Of a stretch of DNA of 36,320 nt, positions 9,120 through 16,832 are shown piece after piece. Positions within the stretch are counted from its first letter, which is position 1, and every line of letters begins with the position of its first letter. The notes under the pieces were generated by a model, which saw nothing but the letters and a program-made list of their open reading frames with translations, made no database searches and was not told the DNA's origin. Position numbers and translations under genes: made by a program. Source of the DNA: Deltaproteobacteria bacterium (GTDB lineage: Bacteria; Myxococcota_A; UBA9042); contig JACKFC010000041.1 of NCBI GenBank assembly GCA_020632665.1, positions 1 through 36,320 on the forward strand, written 5' to 3'.

Positions 9120-9797
9120 TCAGCCCGGCAGGCGCAGGCTGTAGCCCAGGCCGCGGTGGGTGACGATCGGGTCGAAGGCGTCGTCGACCTCGCGCAGCTT
9201 GGCCCGCAGCGTCTTGACGTGGGTGTCGACGGTGCGGTCGAAGACGTCGGCGTCGGTCCAGACCAGGTCCATGAGCTGGGCGCGCGAGTAGATGCGCTCG
9301 GGGGTGGCGAGCAGCGTCGCGAGCAGCAGGTATTCGTAGCGGGTCAGCTCGAGCGCGCGGCCGTGGTAGCGCACCCGCCCGGCCAGCGCGTCGTGCTCGA
9401 AGGCGGCGGTTGCGGCGGCCGGGCCGCGGGCGCGCTGCAGGATGCGCTTGACCCGGGCGGTGACCTCGCGCGGCGAGAACGGCTTGCTGACGTAGTCGTC
9501 GGCGCCGATCTCCAGGCCGACGACGCGGTCGATCTCCTCGCTCCGCGCCGTCAGGAAGATCAGCGGCACGTCCGACTCCTTGCGGATCTGCTTGCAGACC
9601 TCGAAGCCGCTCGCGTCCGGCAAGCCGACGTCGAGAATCACCAGATCGAAAGCCCGCGACCGCAGCGCCGCCAGCCCGTCGCGACCCAGCGTCTTCCACT
9701 CGACCTCGAAGCCCTCGGTGCCCAAGGCATAGATCAAGGTGTCGGCGATCGACGCCTCGTCCTCGACCAACAACACCGCCCGCCGCGCTCCCGACAT
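9120..9797 (-). CDS. creB: Response regulator CreB
   Basis: A 225-residue OmpR/PhoB-type regulator. In the receiver domain the phosphorylation site is Asp56 in LVILDVGLPD, with Glu12/Asp13, Thr83 and Lys105 as the other active-site residues. The stretch FLTARSEEIDRVVGLEIGAD is nearly identical in type to E. coli CreB. The C-terminal winged helix (about 135-225) ends IVTHRGLGYSLRLPG. The ATG at 9797 has GAGGG upstream. It is the first gene of creBC and divergent from modA across 119 bases. The likely targets are the TTCAC-type repeats; candidates are seen upstream of creD but not upstream of creB itself. Confidence 0.95.
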   Translation of the reverse strand: MSGARRAVLLVEDEASIADTLIYALGTEGFEVEWKTLGRDGLAALRSRAFDLVILDVGLPDASGFEVCKQIRKESDVPLIFLTARSEEIDRVVGLEIGADDYVSKPFSPREVTARVKRILQRARGPAAATAAFEHDALAGRVRYHGRALELTRYEYLLLATLLATPERIYSRAQLMDLVWTDADVFDRTVDTHVKTLRAKLREVDDAFDPIVTHRGLGYSLRLPG

Positions 9798-9916
9798 CTC
9801 TGCCCTCGCATCCTCGCCCCGGCGAAGCTACGAGCCCGCGCCGCCGCCGGTCAACGCACCTCGCACCGAGCGCCGCAGCTTGCGCCCGCCCCGCGCCCCG
9901 CGCACCCTCGCCAGCC

Positions 9917-10783
9917 ATGGTCGCCGCCCCACCCCGCCAGCTCCGCCGCCGCAACGCGCTGCAGCTCCTCGCCGCCAGCCCCCTCGCCGCGCTCGCCGCG
10001 CTCAGCGCCTGCCGACGCGACGGCTCCGACGCGGGCATCACGCTCCGCATCTTCGCCGCCTCGTCGCTGCGCGAGCTCTTCACCAGCCTCGCGCACGACT
10101 TCGAGGCCCAATCCCCCGCCGGCGCGCCGCCGCGGCGGGTCGAGCTGCAATTCGCCGGCAGCCAGGTCCTGCGCCTGCAGCTCGAACAGGGTGCCCGCGC
10201 TGATCTGTTCGCCTCCGCCGACCTCGGCCACGCCGAAGCCCTCGCCCGCGCCGGGCTGCTCGAAGCGCCGGAGGTCTTCGCCACCGGCGAGCTGGTCGCC
10301 GTCGTCCGCAGCGCAGCCCGTGACCCCGGCTACTCTGCCGGCCTCGGCCCCCCCGGCGTCATCCGCCGCTTCGAAGACCTGCCCCGCGCCGAGCGCGTCG
10401 TCCTCGCCGCGGCCTCGGTGCCGGCCGGTGCCTACGCCCGCCGCGCCTTGGCCGCGATGGGCCCGGAATTCTCGGCCGCGGTGCTGGCTCGCGTCGCCTC
10501 CGAAGAGCACAACGTCCGCCTGGTCCGCGCCAAGGTCGAGCTCGGTGAGGCCGACGTCGGCCTGGTCTACCGCACCGACGCCGTCGGCCACCCGGGCCTG
10601 CGCATCCTGCCCCTGCCCGCCGCGCTCGCCGCCGACCCGGCGCTGCGGGTGCGCTACGCCATCGGCCGGCTGCGCCAGGCTCCAGCGCCGGCGCTCGCCA
10701 CGACCTTCCTCGCCGGGCTGCAGACGCCCGCGGCGCGAGACGCCTTGCAACGCCTGGGCTTCGGCCTGCCGATTCGACCCTAG
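9917..10783 (+). CDS. modA: Molybdate-type ABC transporter substrate-binding protein (orphan)
   Basis: A 288-residue periplasmic binding protein of the ModA type. The N-terminus LRRRNALQLLA...ALAALSAC looks like a signal peptide with a lipobox ending at Cys32; the paired arginines may indicate Tat export. Family motifs follow: IFAASSLRELF (45-55), FAGSQVLRLQLEQGARADLFASAD (79-102), GAYARRALAAMG and VELGEADVGLVYRTD. These fit the oxyanion-binding site of ModA. No permease (modB) or ATPase (modC) lies nearby; the next gene is an unrelated dehydrogenase. No clear ribosome binding site precedes the ATG at 9917, so the start is uncertain. Tungstate is an alternative ligand. Confidence 0.82.
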   Translation: MVAAPPRQLRRRNALQLLAASPLAALAALSACRRDGSDAGITLRIFAASSLRELFTSLAHDFEAQSPAGAPPRRVELQFAGSQVLRLQLEQGARADLFASADLGHAEALARAGLLEAPEVFATGELVAVVRSAARDPGYSAGLGPPGVIRRFEDLPRAERVVLAAASVPAGAYARRALAAMGPEFSAAVLARVASEEHNVRLVRAKVELGEADVGLVYRTDAVGHPGLRILPLPAALAADPALRVRYAIGRLRQAPAPALATTFLAGLQTPAARDALQRLGFGLPIRP

Positions 10784-10831
10784 CGGCGCCGGGGTGTAGC
10801 TTCCGCGCCGGCGGGAGCCGCGGAGGTCGTG

Positions 10832-11761
10832 ATGTCGTTGATCGGGATGTTTCAGGGCGCCGGGCCGACCGGCTTCGGCTACAACAGCACGGCCGAGATG
10901 GTCACCGAGGGGCTCGACCTCACGGGCAAGACCTACCTCGTCACCGGCTGCAACAGCGGCCTCGGCTTCGAGACCATCCGCGTCCTCGGGATGCGCGGCG
11001 CGACGGTGATCGGCGGCGCACGCACCACCGAGAAGGCTGCCGCCGCGCTGGCCGAGATCACTGCTGCCGCGGGCGTGACGCATATCCCGCTGGCCTGTGA
11101 GCTGTCGGAGCCGGCTTCGGTCCGCGCCGCGGTCGAGACTGTCCGCGGCCTCGGCGTGCAGCTCGACGCCATCATCGCCAACGCCGGCATCATGGCCCTG
11201 CCCGAGCGCACCGTGCAGCACGGCTTCGAGCTGCAATTCCTGACCAACCACATCGGCCACAGCATCCTGGTCCTCGGCCTGCTCGAGCAGCTCACGCCGA
11301 AGGGCCGGGTCGTCATGCTGTCGAGCGAGGCGCACCGCCAGGCCTACTCCGAGGGGGTGCGGCTGAACGACCTCGACGCCGCCGGCGGCTACAGCTCCTG
11401 GGGCGCCTACGGCCAGAGCAAGATCTGCAACCTGCTCTTCGCCAAGGCCCTCGCCAAGCGCCTGCCCGCCGGGCAGACGGCCAACGCCATCCACCCGGGT
11501 GTGATCCCGACCAACCTGGCGCGCCACATGCCGGCCTTCGTCGATACGCTAATGAAGAGCGTCGGAACCGCGATCGCGCTGAAGACCATCCCGCAGGGCG
11601 CCGCGACGCAGGTCTACGTCGCCACCCATCCCGACGCGGTGACGGTCAGTGGCGAGTATTGGTCGCATTGCAACGTCGCCAAGGCTTCGGCCAAGGGGCG
11701 CGACGACGCCCTCGCCGAGGCCCTCTGGGAGAAGACCGAGGCGATCTTGCGGGAGCTCTGA
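10832..11761 (+). CDS. Short-chain dehydrogenase/reductase (retinol-dehydrogenase-like)
   Basis: A 309-residue classical SDR. The NAD(P)-binding motif TGCNSGLG is at 38-45, the NAG motif at 117-119, the catalytic Ser in MLSSEAH (164/165) and the YxxxK pair is Tyr193/Lys197 in YGQSKICNLLFAK. The pattern LTNHIGHS...LLEQL and the Y-x-x-S-K-x-x-N-x-L-F tail are typical of the retinol dehydrogenase/WW-domain oxidoreductase branch. The substrate is unknown. The ATG at 10832 is preferred over the GTG three bases earlier because it places GGAGG at normal spacing. It may be cotranscribed with the DUF952 gene 7 bases downstream. Confidence 0.9.
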   Translation: MSLIGMFQGAGPTGFGYNSTAEMVTEGLDLTGKTYLVTGCNSGLGFETIRVLGMRGATVIGGARTTEKAAAALAEITAAAGVTHIPLACELSEPASVRAAVETVRGLGVQLDAIIANAGIMALPERTVQHGFELQFLTNHIGHSILVLGLLEQLTPKGRVVMLSSEAHRQAYSEGVRLNDLDAAGGYSSWGAYGQSKICNLLFAKALAKRLPAGQTANAIHPGVIPTNLARHMPAFVDTLMKSVGTAIALKTIPQGAATQVYVATHPDAVTVSGEYWSHCNVAKASAKGRDDALAEALWEKTEAILREL

Positions 11762-11768
11762 GCGCACC

Positions 11769-12080
11769 ATGGGCAAGCGGGTGGTGAAGATCTTGCGCGC
11801 CGACCAATGGCGCACCCTCCGCGACGAAGGGCGCTTCGACGGCTCCGACGCCGACCTGCGCGACGGCTTCATCCATCTCTCGCTGCCGGAGCAGGTCGAG
11901 GGCACGCTGCAGCGGCATTTCGCCGATCGCCACGACCTCTGGCTGGTGAGCTTCGACGCCGACACGCTGGGCGACGCCCTGCGCTGGGAACCCTCGCGCG
12001 GAGGCGCCCTCTTTCCGCACCTCTACGGCCCGCTGACGCTGGATCGCGTGGTCGACGCCGCGCCGCTCGCACGCGCTTGA
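11769..12080 (+). CDS. DUF952 family protein
   Basis: A 103-residue protein with the DUF952 signature blocks RDGFIHLS (31-38), a central LVSFDADTL and FPHLYGPL (82-89). Members are small cytoplasmic proteins, often annotated as glutathione S-transferase-related, with no established function. The ATG lies 7 bases after the dehydrogenase stop, so it is probably translated from the same message. It converges with the XRE gene, whose stop is 28 bases away. Confidence 0.85.
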   Translation: MGKRVVKILRADQWRTLRDEGRFDGSDADLRDGFIHLSLPEQVEGTLQRHFADRHDLWLVSFDADTLGDALRWEPSRGGALFPHLYGPLTLDRVVDAAPLARA

Positions 12081-12107
12081 GGGTGGTGGGTCGCGCCGGC
12101 GGCGACG

Positions 12108-12410
12108 CTATGCGGCCGACGCCAAAGACTCTCGAATGATCCGTGGGTGCCGCGCAGCGATGCGTAGCAAGGCCAACGCCGGTCCTTCCGGGCGCCGCCG
12201 GCCCTGCTCCCAGCCTTGGAGCGTTCGCACACTGATTCCGAGCGCCGTCGCAAACTCGACCTGCGTCATTCCGACGAAGTCCCGCAGCCGGCCGATGTCC
12301 GCGCCTGTGCGGAACTCACCCCGGATCATGTGCAGCCGCTGTGATCGCGGCAGTGCACGGGCGAATGAGGCTGCGTCGAGTTCCGGGATGTCGTCGGTCT
12401 GGGTCGTCAT
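12108..12410 (-). CDS. XRE-family HTH regulator (HigA/NadS-like, no toxin partner)
   Basis: A 100-residue DNA-binding protein. The helix-turn-helix is GMTQVEFATALGISVRTLQG (about 47-66) followed by WEQGRRRPEG and LLRIAARHPRIIRE, a pattern frequent in antitoxins paired with RelE/HigB-type toxins. No small toxin reading frame is found on either side; the upstream gene on this strand is a membrane protein. The ATG has AGGAG seven bases upstream. A perfect 17-base palindrome 51-67 bases upstream could be its own operator. It may be an orphan antitoxin-type regulator or a controller of the adjacent membrane cassette. Confidence 0.85.
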   Translation of the reverse strand: MTTQTDDIPELDAASFARALPRSQRLHMIRGEFRTGADIGRLRDFVGMTQVEFATALGISVRTLQGWEQGRRRPEGPALALLRIAARHPRIIRESLASAA

Positions 12411-12460
12411 GTTCGCTCCTGCATCGCTCGGCGGTAGAGGCCCGTCTTGCCGCTGCCCAA

Positions 12461-12477
12461 CTACGTCAATGACGTAG
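12461..12477. promoter_or_regulatory. 17-bp perfect palindrome upstream of the XRE gene
   Basis: CTACGTCAATGACGTAG has 8-base arms and a single central base. It overlaps the stop codon of the membrane-protein gene (12466) and lies 51 bases before the XRE start, the position expected for an autoregulatory operator. Binding is inferred. Confidence 0.5.
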
Positions 12478-13281
12478 CAACCACCGCACGTGCGCCACCT
12501 CGGCCGGCGCCGCCTCGCGCCAGGGCGCCTCCCGCCGACGCAGCGCGAACGGCGCGTCGAGGTGCGCTTCCTCCGCCAAGCCCGTGAATCCGGGGAGGGC
12601 GAGCGCGTCGAGGGCGGCCGCGAGCTGCCGTCGATGCCGGGCGTGGGCGGCCAAGACCATGCGGTGGTCGCGGCGCGCCCGGGCCTCGGCGTGGTCGCGG
12701 CGGGCACCGCGGAGCAGCAGCGCCAGCACCGCCGGAAGCGCCCCCAACCCGGCGATCAGCGCGAGCCAGAGCACGAACGTCGGCGTCTCCACGGCGCGGT
12801 GCAGCCAGCCGCCGACGCCACGCGGCCACGCCTCAGGTTCCACGTGCAACTCGACCGCGGCGTGGGCGGCGAGCGGTAGGGTCCAGATGGCGGCGGTGAG
12901 CAGGGTCCAGAGCGGCGCGAGCCAGGCCGGGTGGTAGCGCAGGCGGACGGTGGTGGCGCCGGTGCGGGCGTCGACCGGCGCGTTGGGGCGTGCCGCCTCT
13001 TCGAGCAGCGCGGCGATGGCCTGGGCCGGGACGCCACCGCCGGCGACCAACAACCGCGTCGTGGCGACGGCGAGCAAGCCGGCGAAGACGCCTCCGAGCA
13101 GGGCGAGCGGGGTGCTGGCGCCGGCGTCGAGCAGCCATTGCCGGCCGCCGAAGCCGACGATGAGGGCGGCGGCGGGGGTGGCGACGCCGATCGCGGCGAG
13201 GCCGCGCTGGCGGCCGGTCGGGAGGGCGTCGACCAGCGCGGCTTCGTAGCCGGCCCAGGCGGCGAGGCGGCCCAGGCTCAT
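12466..13281 (-). CDS. Four-helix membrane protein, last gene of the OmpA/DUF4407 cassette
   Basis: A 271-residue protein of unknown family. Four hydrophobic segments are visible at about 29-46, 57-79, 120-142 and 168-189, arranged as two pairs separated by a soluble segment. The C-terminal 80 residues are soluble, Arg/His/Ala-rich and helical (RRDHAEARARRDHRMVLAAH). The start ATG overlaps the stop of the DUF4407 gene by four bases, so its translation depends on that gene. The Arg-rich C-terminal region would lie in the cytoplasm under the positive-inside rule. I recognise no catalytic residues. Confidence 0.75.
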   Translation of the reverse strand: MSLGRLAAWAGYEAALVDALPTGRQRGLAAIGVATPAAALIVGFGGRQWLLDAGASTPLALLGGVFAGLLAVATTRLLVAGGGVPAQAIAALLEEAARPNAPVDARTGATTVRLRYHPAWLAPLWTLLTAAIWTLPLAAHAAVELHVEPEAWPRGVGGWLHRAVETPTFVLWLALIAGLGALPAVLALLLRGARRDHAEARARRDHRMVLAAHARHRRQLAAALDALALPGFTGLAEEAHLDAPFALRRREAPWREAAPAEVAHVRWLLRH

Positions 13282-14735
13282 GCCTTTGACTCGTGGGCGC
13301 CGGCTGCGGCGTCGGCTGCTGCGTCGGCGACAGGGGCAGCGGCAGCGGCAGCGGCGGTTGCTGGGTCAGCGGCGGTTGCTACTGGGGGGTCGGGCAGCTC
13401 CGGGAAGGCGGCCGGGTCGGCGACGAAGCGCTCCGGATGGGCCGAGATCTCGGCCTGCACGCGCTCGCGCCACGCTTCGTGCACCGCGCGGATCAGCGTC
13501 ACCTCGTGCTCGCGTCGCTGCCGTCTCGCTTCGGCCACGGTCTCGGCGGCGTGGTAGACCGGTTCGAGCACGACCTTCTTGTCGCCGACGAAGGTGACGC
13601 GCTTGGGCTCGACGCCGTAGCGGGCCGCGGCGAGGCGCTTCTGGTTTTCGACCAGCGCGTCGTAGGCGCCTTCGATCAGCATCATCTTGAAGAAGATCGG
13701 GCCGACCTCGATGCTCAACAGCAGCAGCATGATGACCCACGGCACCGCGCCGCCGATCTCGTGCGAGATGTGGATGCGCATCATCAGGCCGTCCATCTTC
13801 GCGGCGGCCTTGGCGTTGTCGTCCTTCTCGCTCTGGATCTCGGCCGAGATGCCGTCGAGCTGCTTGCGCCAGCGGCCGATATCGTCGCGGACCGGCGCGT
13901 CCTGCTCGGCGACCTGCTTCTTCCAGTCTTCGAGCTCCTTCTCCAGGCGATCGAGGTTCTCCTTCTTGTCGCGCCACGCCGGACCGCGGCCGGGCTTGCC
14001 GGAGCCGGAGGCGCCTTCGGCCTCGACCTCCAAGGCGTGGCGTTGGCTCAAGATCTCTTGCCGGCGCTTCTCGTATTCGGTGGTGCGGGCGTCGAGCCGC
14101 TGCCGCGATTTGTCGATCTTGGCGGAGAGCTCGGCGCGGTCGCGCTCGGTGCGGGCGTCGGTGGATTTGTCGAGGCGTTGGCGCTCGGCCTTCTGCCGGC
14201 TGGCGAGCTCGGTGTCGATCTCGGTTTCGAGGATGCGGATCTCCAGCGGCGCCGAGAGCGCGACGCCGATGATCACCGCCATGAAGATGCGCGGCAGCGC
14301 GGAGAAGAGCTCACCGAAGGTGATCTTCTCGGTGCCGTCGCCCTTGCCGGTGCTCGCCACGATGAAGCGGTCGATATTGAAGATCACCAGCGACCACAAC
14401 AGCCCGAAGCCGCACGCCAAGGCCAGCGCCTGTGCGTCGACCGGATGCTCGACCAACGCCGTGCCGCCCTTCGGCCCGAAGACGACGTAGAACGCGTAGC
14501 TGCCCGAGACGAACGCCAGCATCGCCGTCGCCACCACCACGCCGCCGAGGCCCTGAAACTTGACCCGATCGCTCTGCGGGCAGCGCGCGAGCAGCTGGGC
14601 GTCGGCGCCACAGGCGTACCACAGCAGCCGCGTCCACCAACCGACGCTCTGCAAGGAGCCGTAGTCGTAGGGGTCGTGCGCGTCGGCGCTGGACTCGATC
14701 TCGGCCCCGAGCGGACCTTCGTTGCCCTGCATCAT
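13278..14735 (-). CDS. DUF4407 coiled-coil membrane protein
   Basis: A 485-residue protein with the DUF4407 plan. Membrane helices are at about 62-86, 101-125, 147-168 and 329-352. The second carries the family signature LVIFNIDRFIV (116-126). Between helices three and four is a long charged coiled coil (about 170-312, with many KxEKxR and DRLEKELEDW heptad-like stretches). A Gly/Ser/Pro break (GASGSGKPGRGP, 241-252) splits it into two arms. The C-terminus is an Ala-rich tail. The ATG at 14735 is preferred to the next in-frame ATG because it overlaps the upstream stop as ATGA and GAGGAGG precedes it. DUF4407 has no assigned function that I know of. Confidence 0.88.
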   Translation of the reverse strand: MMQGNEGPLGAEIESSADAHDPYDYGSLQSVGWWTRLLWYACGADAQLLARCPQSDRVKFQGLGGVVVATAMLAFVSGSYAFYVVFGPKGGTALVEHPVDAQALALACGFGLLWSLVIFNIDRFIVASTGKGDGTEKITFGELFSALPRIFMAVIIGVALSAPLEIRILETEIDTELASRQKAERQRLDKSTDARTERDRAELSAKIDKSRQRLDARTTEYEKRRQEILSQRHALEVEAEGASGSGKPGRGPAWRDKKENLDRLEKELEDWKKQVAEQDAPVRDDIGRWRKQLDGISAEIQSEKDDNAKAAAKMDGLMMRIHISHEIGGAVPWVIMLLLLSIEVGPIFFKMMLIEGAYDALVENQKRLAAARYGVEPKRVTFVGDKKVVLEPVYHAAETVAEARRQRREHEVTLIRAVHEAWRERVQAEISAHPERFVADPAAFPELPDPPVATAADPATAAAAAAAPVADAAADAAAGAHESKA

Positions 14736-15121
14736 CCCTTTGCCTCCTCGTTGGCGCGACGGCGATCTTCGCACGTCGGCCCTGCGATCGATATCTCCGG
14801 TGCCCGCGGCATCCGGGTCGGACCCGCCATCGCCCCCAGCCACACCGCCGCGCCGGCGCCGGACCGGGTCGCGGTCGCCTCGGCCGCGCCCATCGCGTGC
14901 CGCGCCAACCGTCCCGCAGCAGCGTCCGCATCGCGGACGGCGAGCTGCGCCGCGGTGACGTCGGCAGGTCCGCTCGCCAGCCCCGCGTCGACGATGGCGC
15001 CGGCCGCCTCGGGACCGAGCCCCGGCCCGAGCGAGAGCGTCGGCCACGGCGGCAGCTTCACCCCGTGCGGCACGGGGCGTTGCAGCCAGCGGCGCAGGCG
15101 GCGCCAGAGCCCGCCGATCAT
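14732..15121 (-). CDS. Small unknown protein in the OmpA/DUF4407 cassette
   Basis: A 129-residue protein with no recognised domain. The N-terminus is strongly basic and amphipathic (MIGGLWRRLRRWLQRP), suggesting membrane-surface association. A Gly/Pro-rich stretch and an Ala-rich helical middle follow, and the end is charged (CEDRRRANEEAKG). No full-length membrane helix is evident, although AAVWLGAMAG is mildly hydrophobic. It is held in frame by four-base overlaps with both neighbours and has a GAGGAGG site before its ATG, which supports it being a real gene despite its low complexity. Confidence 0.7.
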   Translation of the reverse strand: MIGGLWRRLRRWLQRPVPHGVKLPPWPTLSLGPGLGPEAAGAIVDAGLASGPADVTAAQLAVRDADAAAGRLARHAMGAAEATATRSGAGAAVWLGAMAGPTRMPRAPEISIAGPTCEDRRRANEEAKG

Positions 15122-16683
15122 GGCGTCGCCTCCTCGGGTGCGTCGCTGCCCTGGCGATCGTCGGCCTGCTGCGGTGTCGGCGCGCTCGGTAGCGGGGTCG
15201 GAACGTCGGCTTCGGCGCAATGCAGCACGACCTCGACCCGGCGGTTCAGCCGCAGCCGGTCGTCGTCGTCGCCGGGCCGCGCCGGCACCAGCGGTTCGGC
15301 CGAGCCATGACCGACGATGGCGATGCGGTCGGCCGGCAGCGCGCGGTGGCGCACCAGCCAACGCCGCACCGCGGCCGCGCGGCGGCGGGAGAGGCGGACG
15401 TTGTGCGGCTCCTCGCCGCTCTGGTCGGCGTGGCCGTCGATCTGCAGCCGCACCGGCTCGCCGCCGAGGCGCCGCTGCCGCGCCAGGAGCGACGCGAGCT
15501 TGCGCAGCTGCGGCTCGGCGCGGCGCTGCAAGGTCGCCTCGTCGTGGCCGAAGAGCAGGTCACCGGAGAAGTGGATCGTCCGGCCGCAGACCGCGCCCGG
15601 CGGCCAGCTCTGCCCGAGCGCGGCGTCGATCGAGAGCCGGCCACCGCCACCCGGCTGCAGCTTGGCGGCACGCTCGGCGTCGTCGTCGCGGACCAACGCG
15701 GCCGTGCTCCACTCCTGCGCCTTCTGTAGCCCTCCGCCGGCGCAGCCGCGCTCGGCGAAACCGAAGAGCGCCAGCGCGAGCAGGCCGAGGCCGACCACGC
15801 CGGCGCGGGCGAAGCGCGCCTCGCTCGCGGCCGAGGCGGCGGCGGCCAGCGCCAGCAGCACGAGCGCGATGGCGCGGCGCTCGGGGCATTCGCCTTGGAG
15901 GAAGGCCAGCAGGGGCGGCAGCGCGGCCGCCACGCCGAGGAGCCAGCCGATGCCGGCGAGCCCCCAGCCGCGCAGGCCGTCCCAGCGCCAGCCGCGGCCG
16001 CCGAAGAGCCACCGCAGCGCCGCGATCAGCAGCAGCAGGCCGAGCGTGCCGAGGCCGACCGAGAGCACGGCGCCGCCAACGAGGGCGGCGAGCAGGCCGG
16101 CGAGGGCGAGCGGCAGGGCGAGGCAGCCGAGCGGTGCGACGGCGCATCCAGTGGCGAGGGGCGCGCAGCCGGGCGGCGCGTCGGAGCCGACCTGCGCGTC
16201 GGCCCAATCGATGCCGCCGGCGCTGACCGGCAGGCTGCGGGCAGAGATCTGCGCCGGCGCCGCGACGACGTTGCCGGCGGTCGCGGTGACCCCGGCGAAG
16301 CTCTCTTGCGCCTCGACCAGGCGCCCGACCAACTCGCCGTCGAGCAGGAGCAGGCTGCTTTCGCCGTCGTCGCGGCCGATGCGCTGGTGTGGCCGCAGCA
16401 GCCGGGCGTCGGCGACCGCGACCCGGAGCCAGCGCTCCTGGCCCTCCGGGCAGATCCACAGCGGCTCGACCCGGCCGAGGAAGAGCACGCCCGGTTCGGC
16501 TTCGGCCGGGGGCGGGTCGGTTCGGACCACGGCTTCAGCGCGGGCGTCTTGGAATTGGATGGCGTGCAGTCGGCTGCCGCTGCGCAGCTCGGCGGCCTGG
16601 CGACCGAGCACGGCGCAGCGGAACCGACCGCGGATCCAGGTCGGTTCGCCTCGCTGCGGGCGCGGTTCGGGGTCGCTGCTCAT
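15118..16683 (-). CDS. Multi-helix membrane protein with C-terminal OmpA-like peptidoglycan-binding domain
   Basis: A 521-residue protein. Residues 1-165 are soluble with beta-type character and unknown fold. Residues about 180-310 hold roughly five membrane helices (183-203, 206-226, 241-262, 270-287, 293-310). Residues about 366-488 form an OmpA C-terminal domain: IHFSGDLLFGHDEATL, LQIDGHADQSG (413-423), NVRLSRRRAAAVRRWL (428-443), IVGHGSAEPL and RLNRRVEVVL (478-487). These contain the Asp and Arg that usually bind diaminopimelate in peptidoglycan. Unlike MotB, the domain follows several helices and not one. The start ATG at 16683 has GAGGG upstream. It is the first gene of a four-gene unit linked by ATGA overlaps. 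Confidence 0.85.
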   Translation of the reverse strand: MSSDPEPRPQRGEPTWIRGRFRCAVLGRQAAELRSGSRLHAIQFQDARAEAVVRTDPPPAEAEPGVLFLGRVEPLWICPEGQERWLRVAVADARLLRPHQRIGRDDGESSLLLLDGELVGRLVEAQESFAGVTATAGNVVAAPAQISARSLPVSAGGIDWADAQVGSDAPPGCAPLATGCAVAPLGCLALPLALAGLLAALVGGAVLSVGLGTLGLLLLIAALRWLFGGRGWRWDGLRGWGLAGIGWLLGVAAALPPLLAFLQGECPERRAIALVLLALAAAASAASEARFARAGVVGLGLLALALFGFAERGCAGGGLQKAQEWSTAALVRDDDAERAAKLQPGGGGRLSIDAALGQSWPPGAVCGRTIHFSGDLLFGHDEATLQRRAEPQLRKLASLLARQRRLGGEPVRLQIDGHADQSGEEPHNVRLSRRRAAAVRRWLVRHRALPADRIAIVGHGSAEPLVPARPGDDDDRLRLNRRVEVVLHCAEADVPTPLPSAPTPQQADDRQGSDAPEEATP

Positions 16684-16727
16684 CGCCCTCAGGTTGCGCG
16701 GCGAGTCGGTGCGGCGTCAACGGCGGC

Positions 16728-16832
16728 TCAGAACGCGACGAAGGGGTTCAGCAAGTGCACGCCGGTCGGCGCGAAGTCGGCGGTGTTCCGCGTCACGATC
16801 GTCATGCTGTGCACGAGTGCGGTGGCGGCGAG
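16728..16832 (-). pseudogene. FitB/VapC PIN-domain toxin remnant (C-terminal 34 codons)
   Basis: Directly after the TAA of the fitA-like gene and in the same frame, 34 codons read LAATALVHSMTIVTRNTADF and end LLNPFVAF before a TGA. This is the C-terminal end of a FitB-type PIN ribonuclease, including the TRNTADF motif with the last conserved Asp. The N-terminal three quarters and the other acidic residues are absent. A deletion appears to join the antitoxin gene, just after its GEDADF codons near 16865, to the interior of the toxin gene. No start codon of its own was identified. Confidence 0.8.

Noticed and set aside
12108..12465. A hidden RelE/HigB toxin next to the XRE gene
   Set aside because: No toxin-like small frame with conserved features was found between the membrane-protein gene and DUF952.
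13293..16226. A 977-codon plus-strand open frame opposite the OmpA/DUF4407 cassette
   Set aside because: The translation turns into Arg/Ala-rich low-complexity sequence, while the minus strand carries recognised domains with coupled starts.
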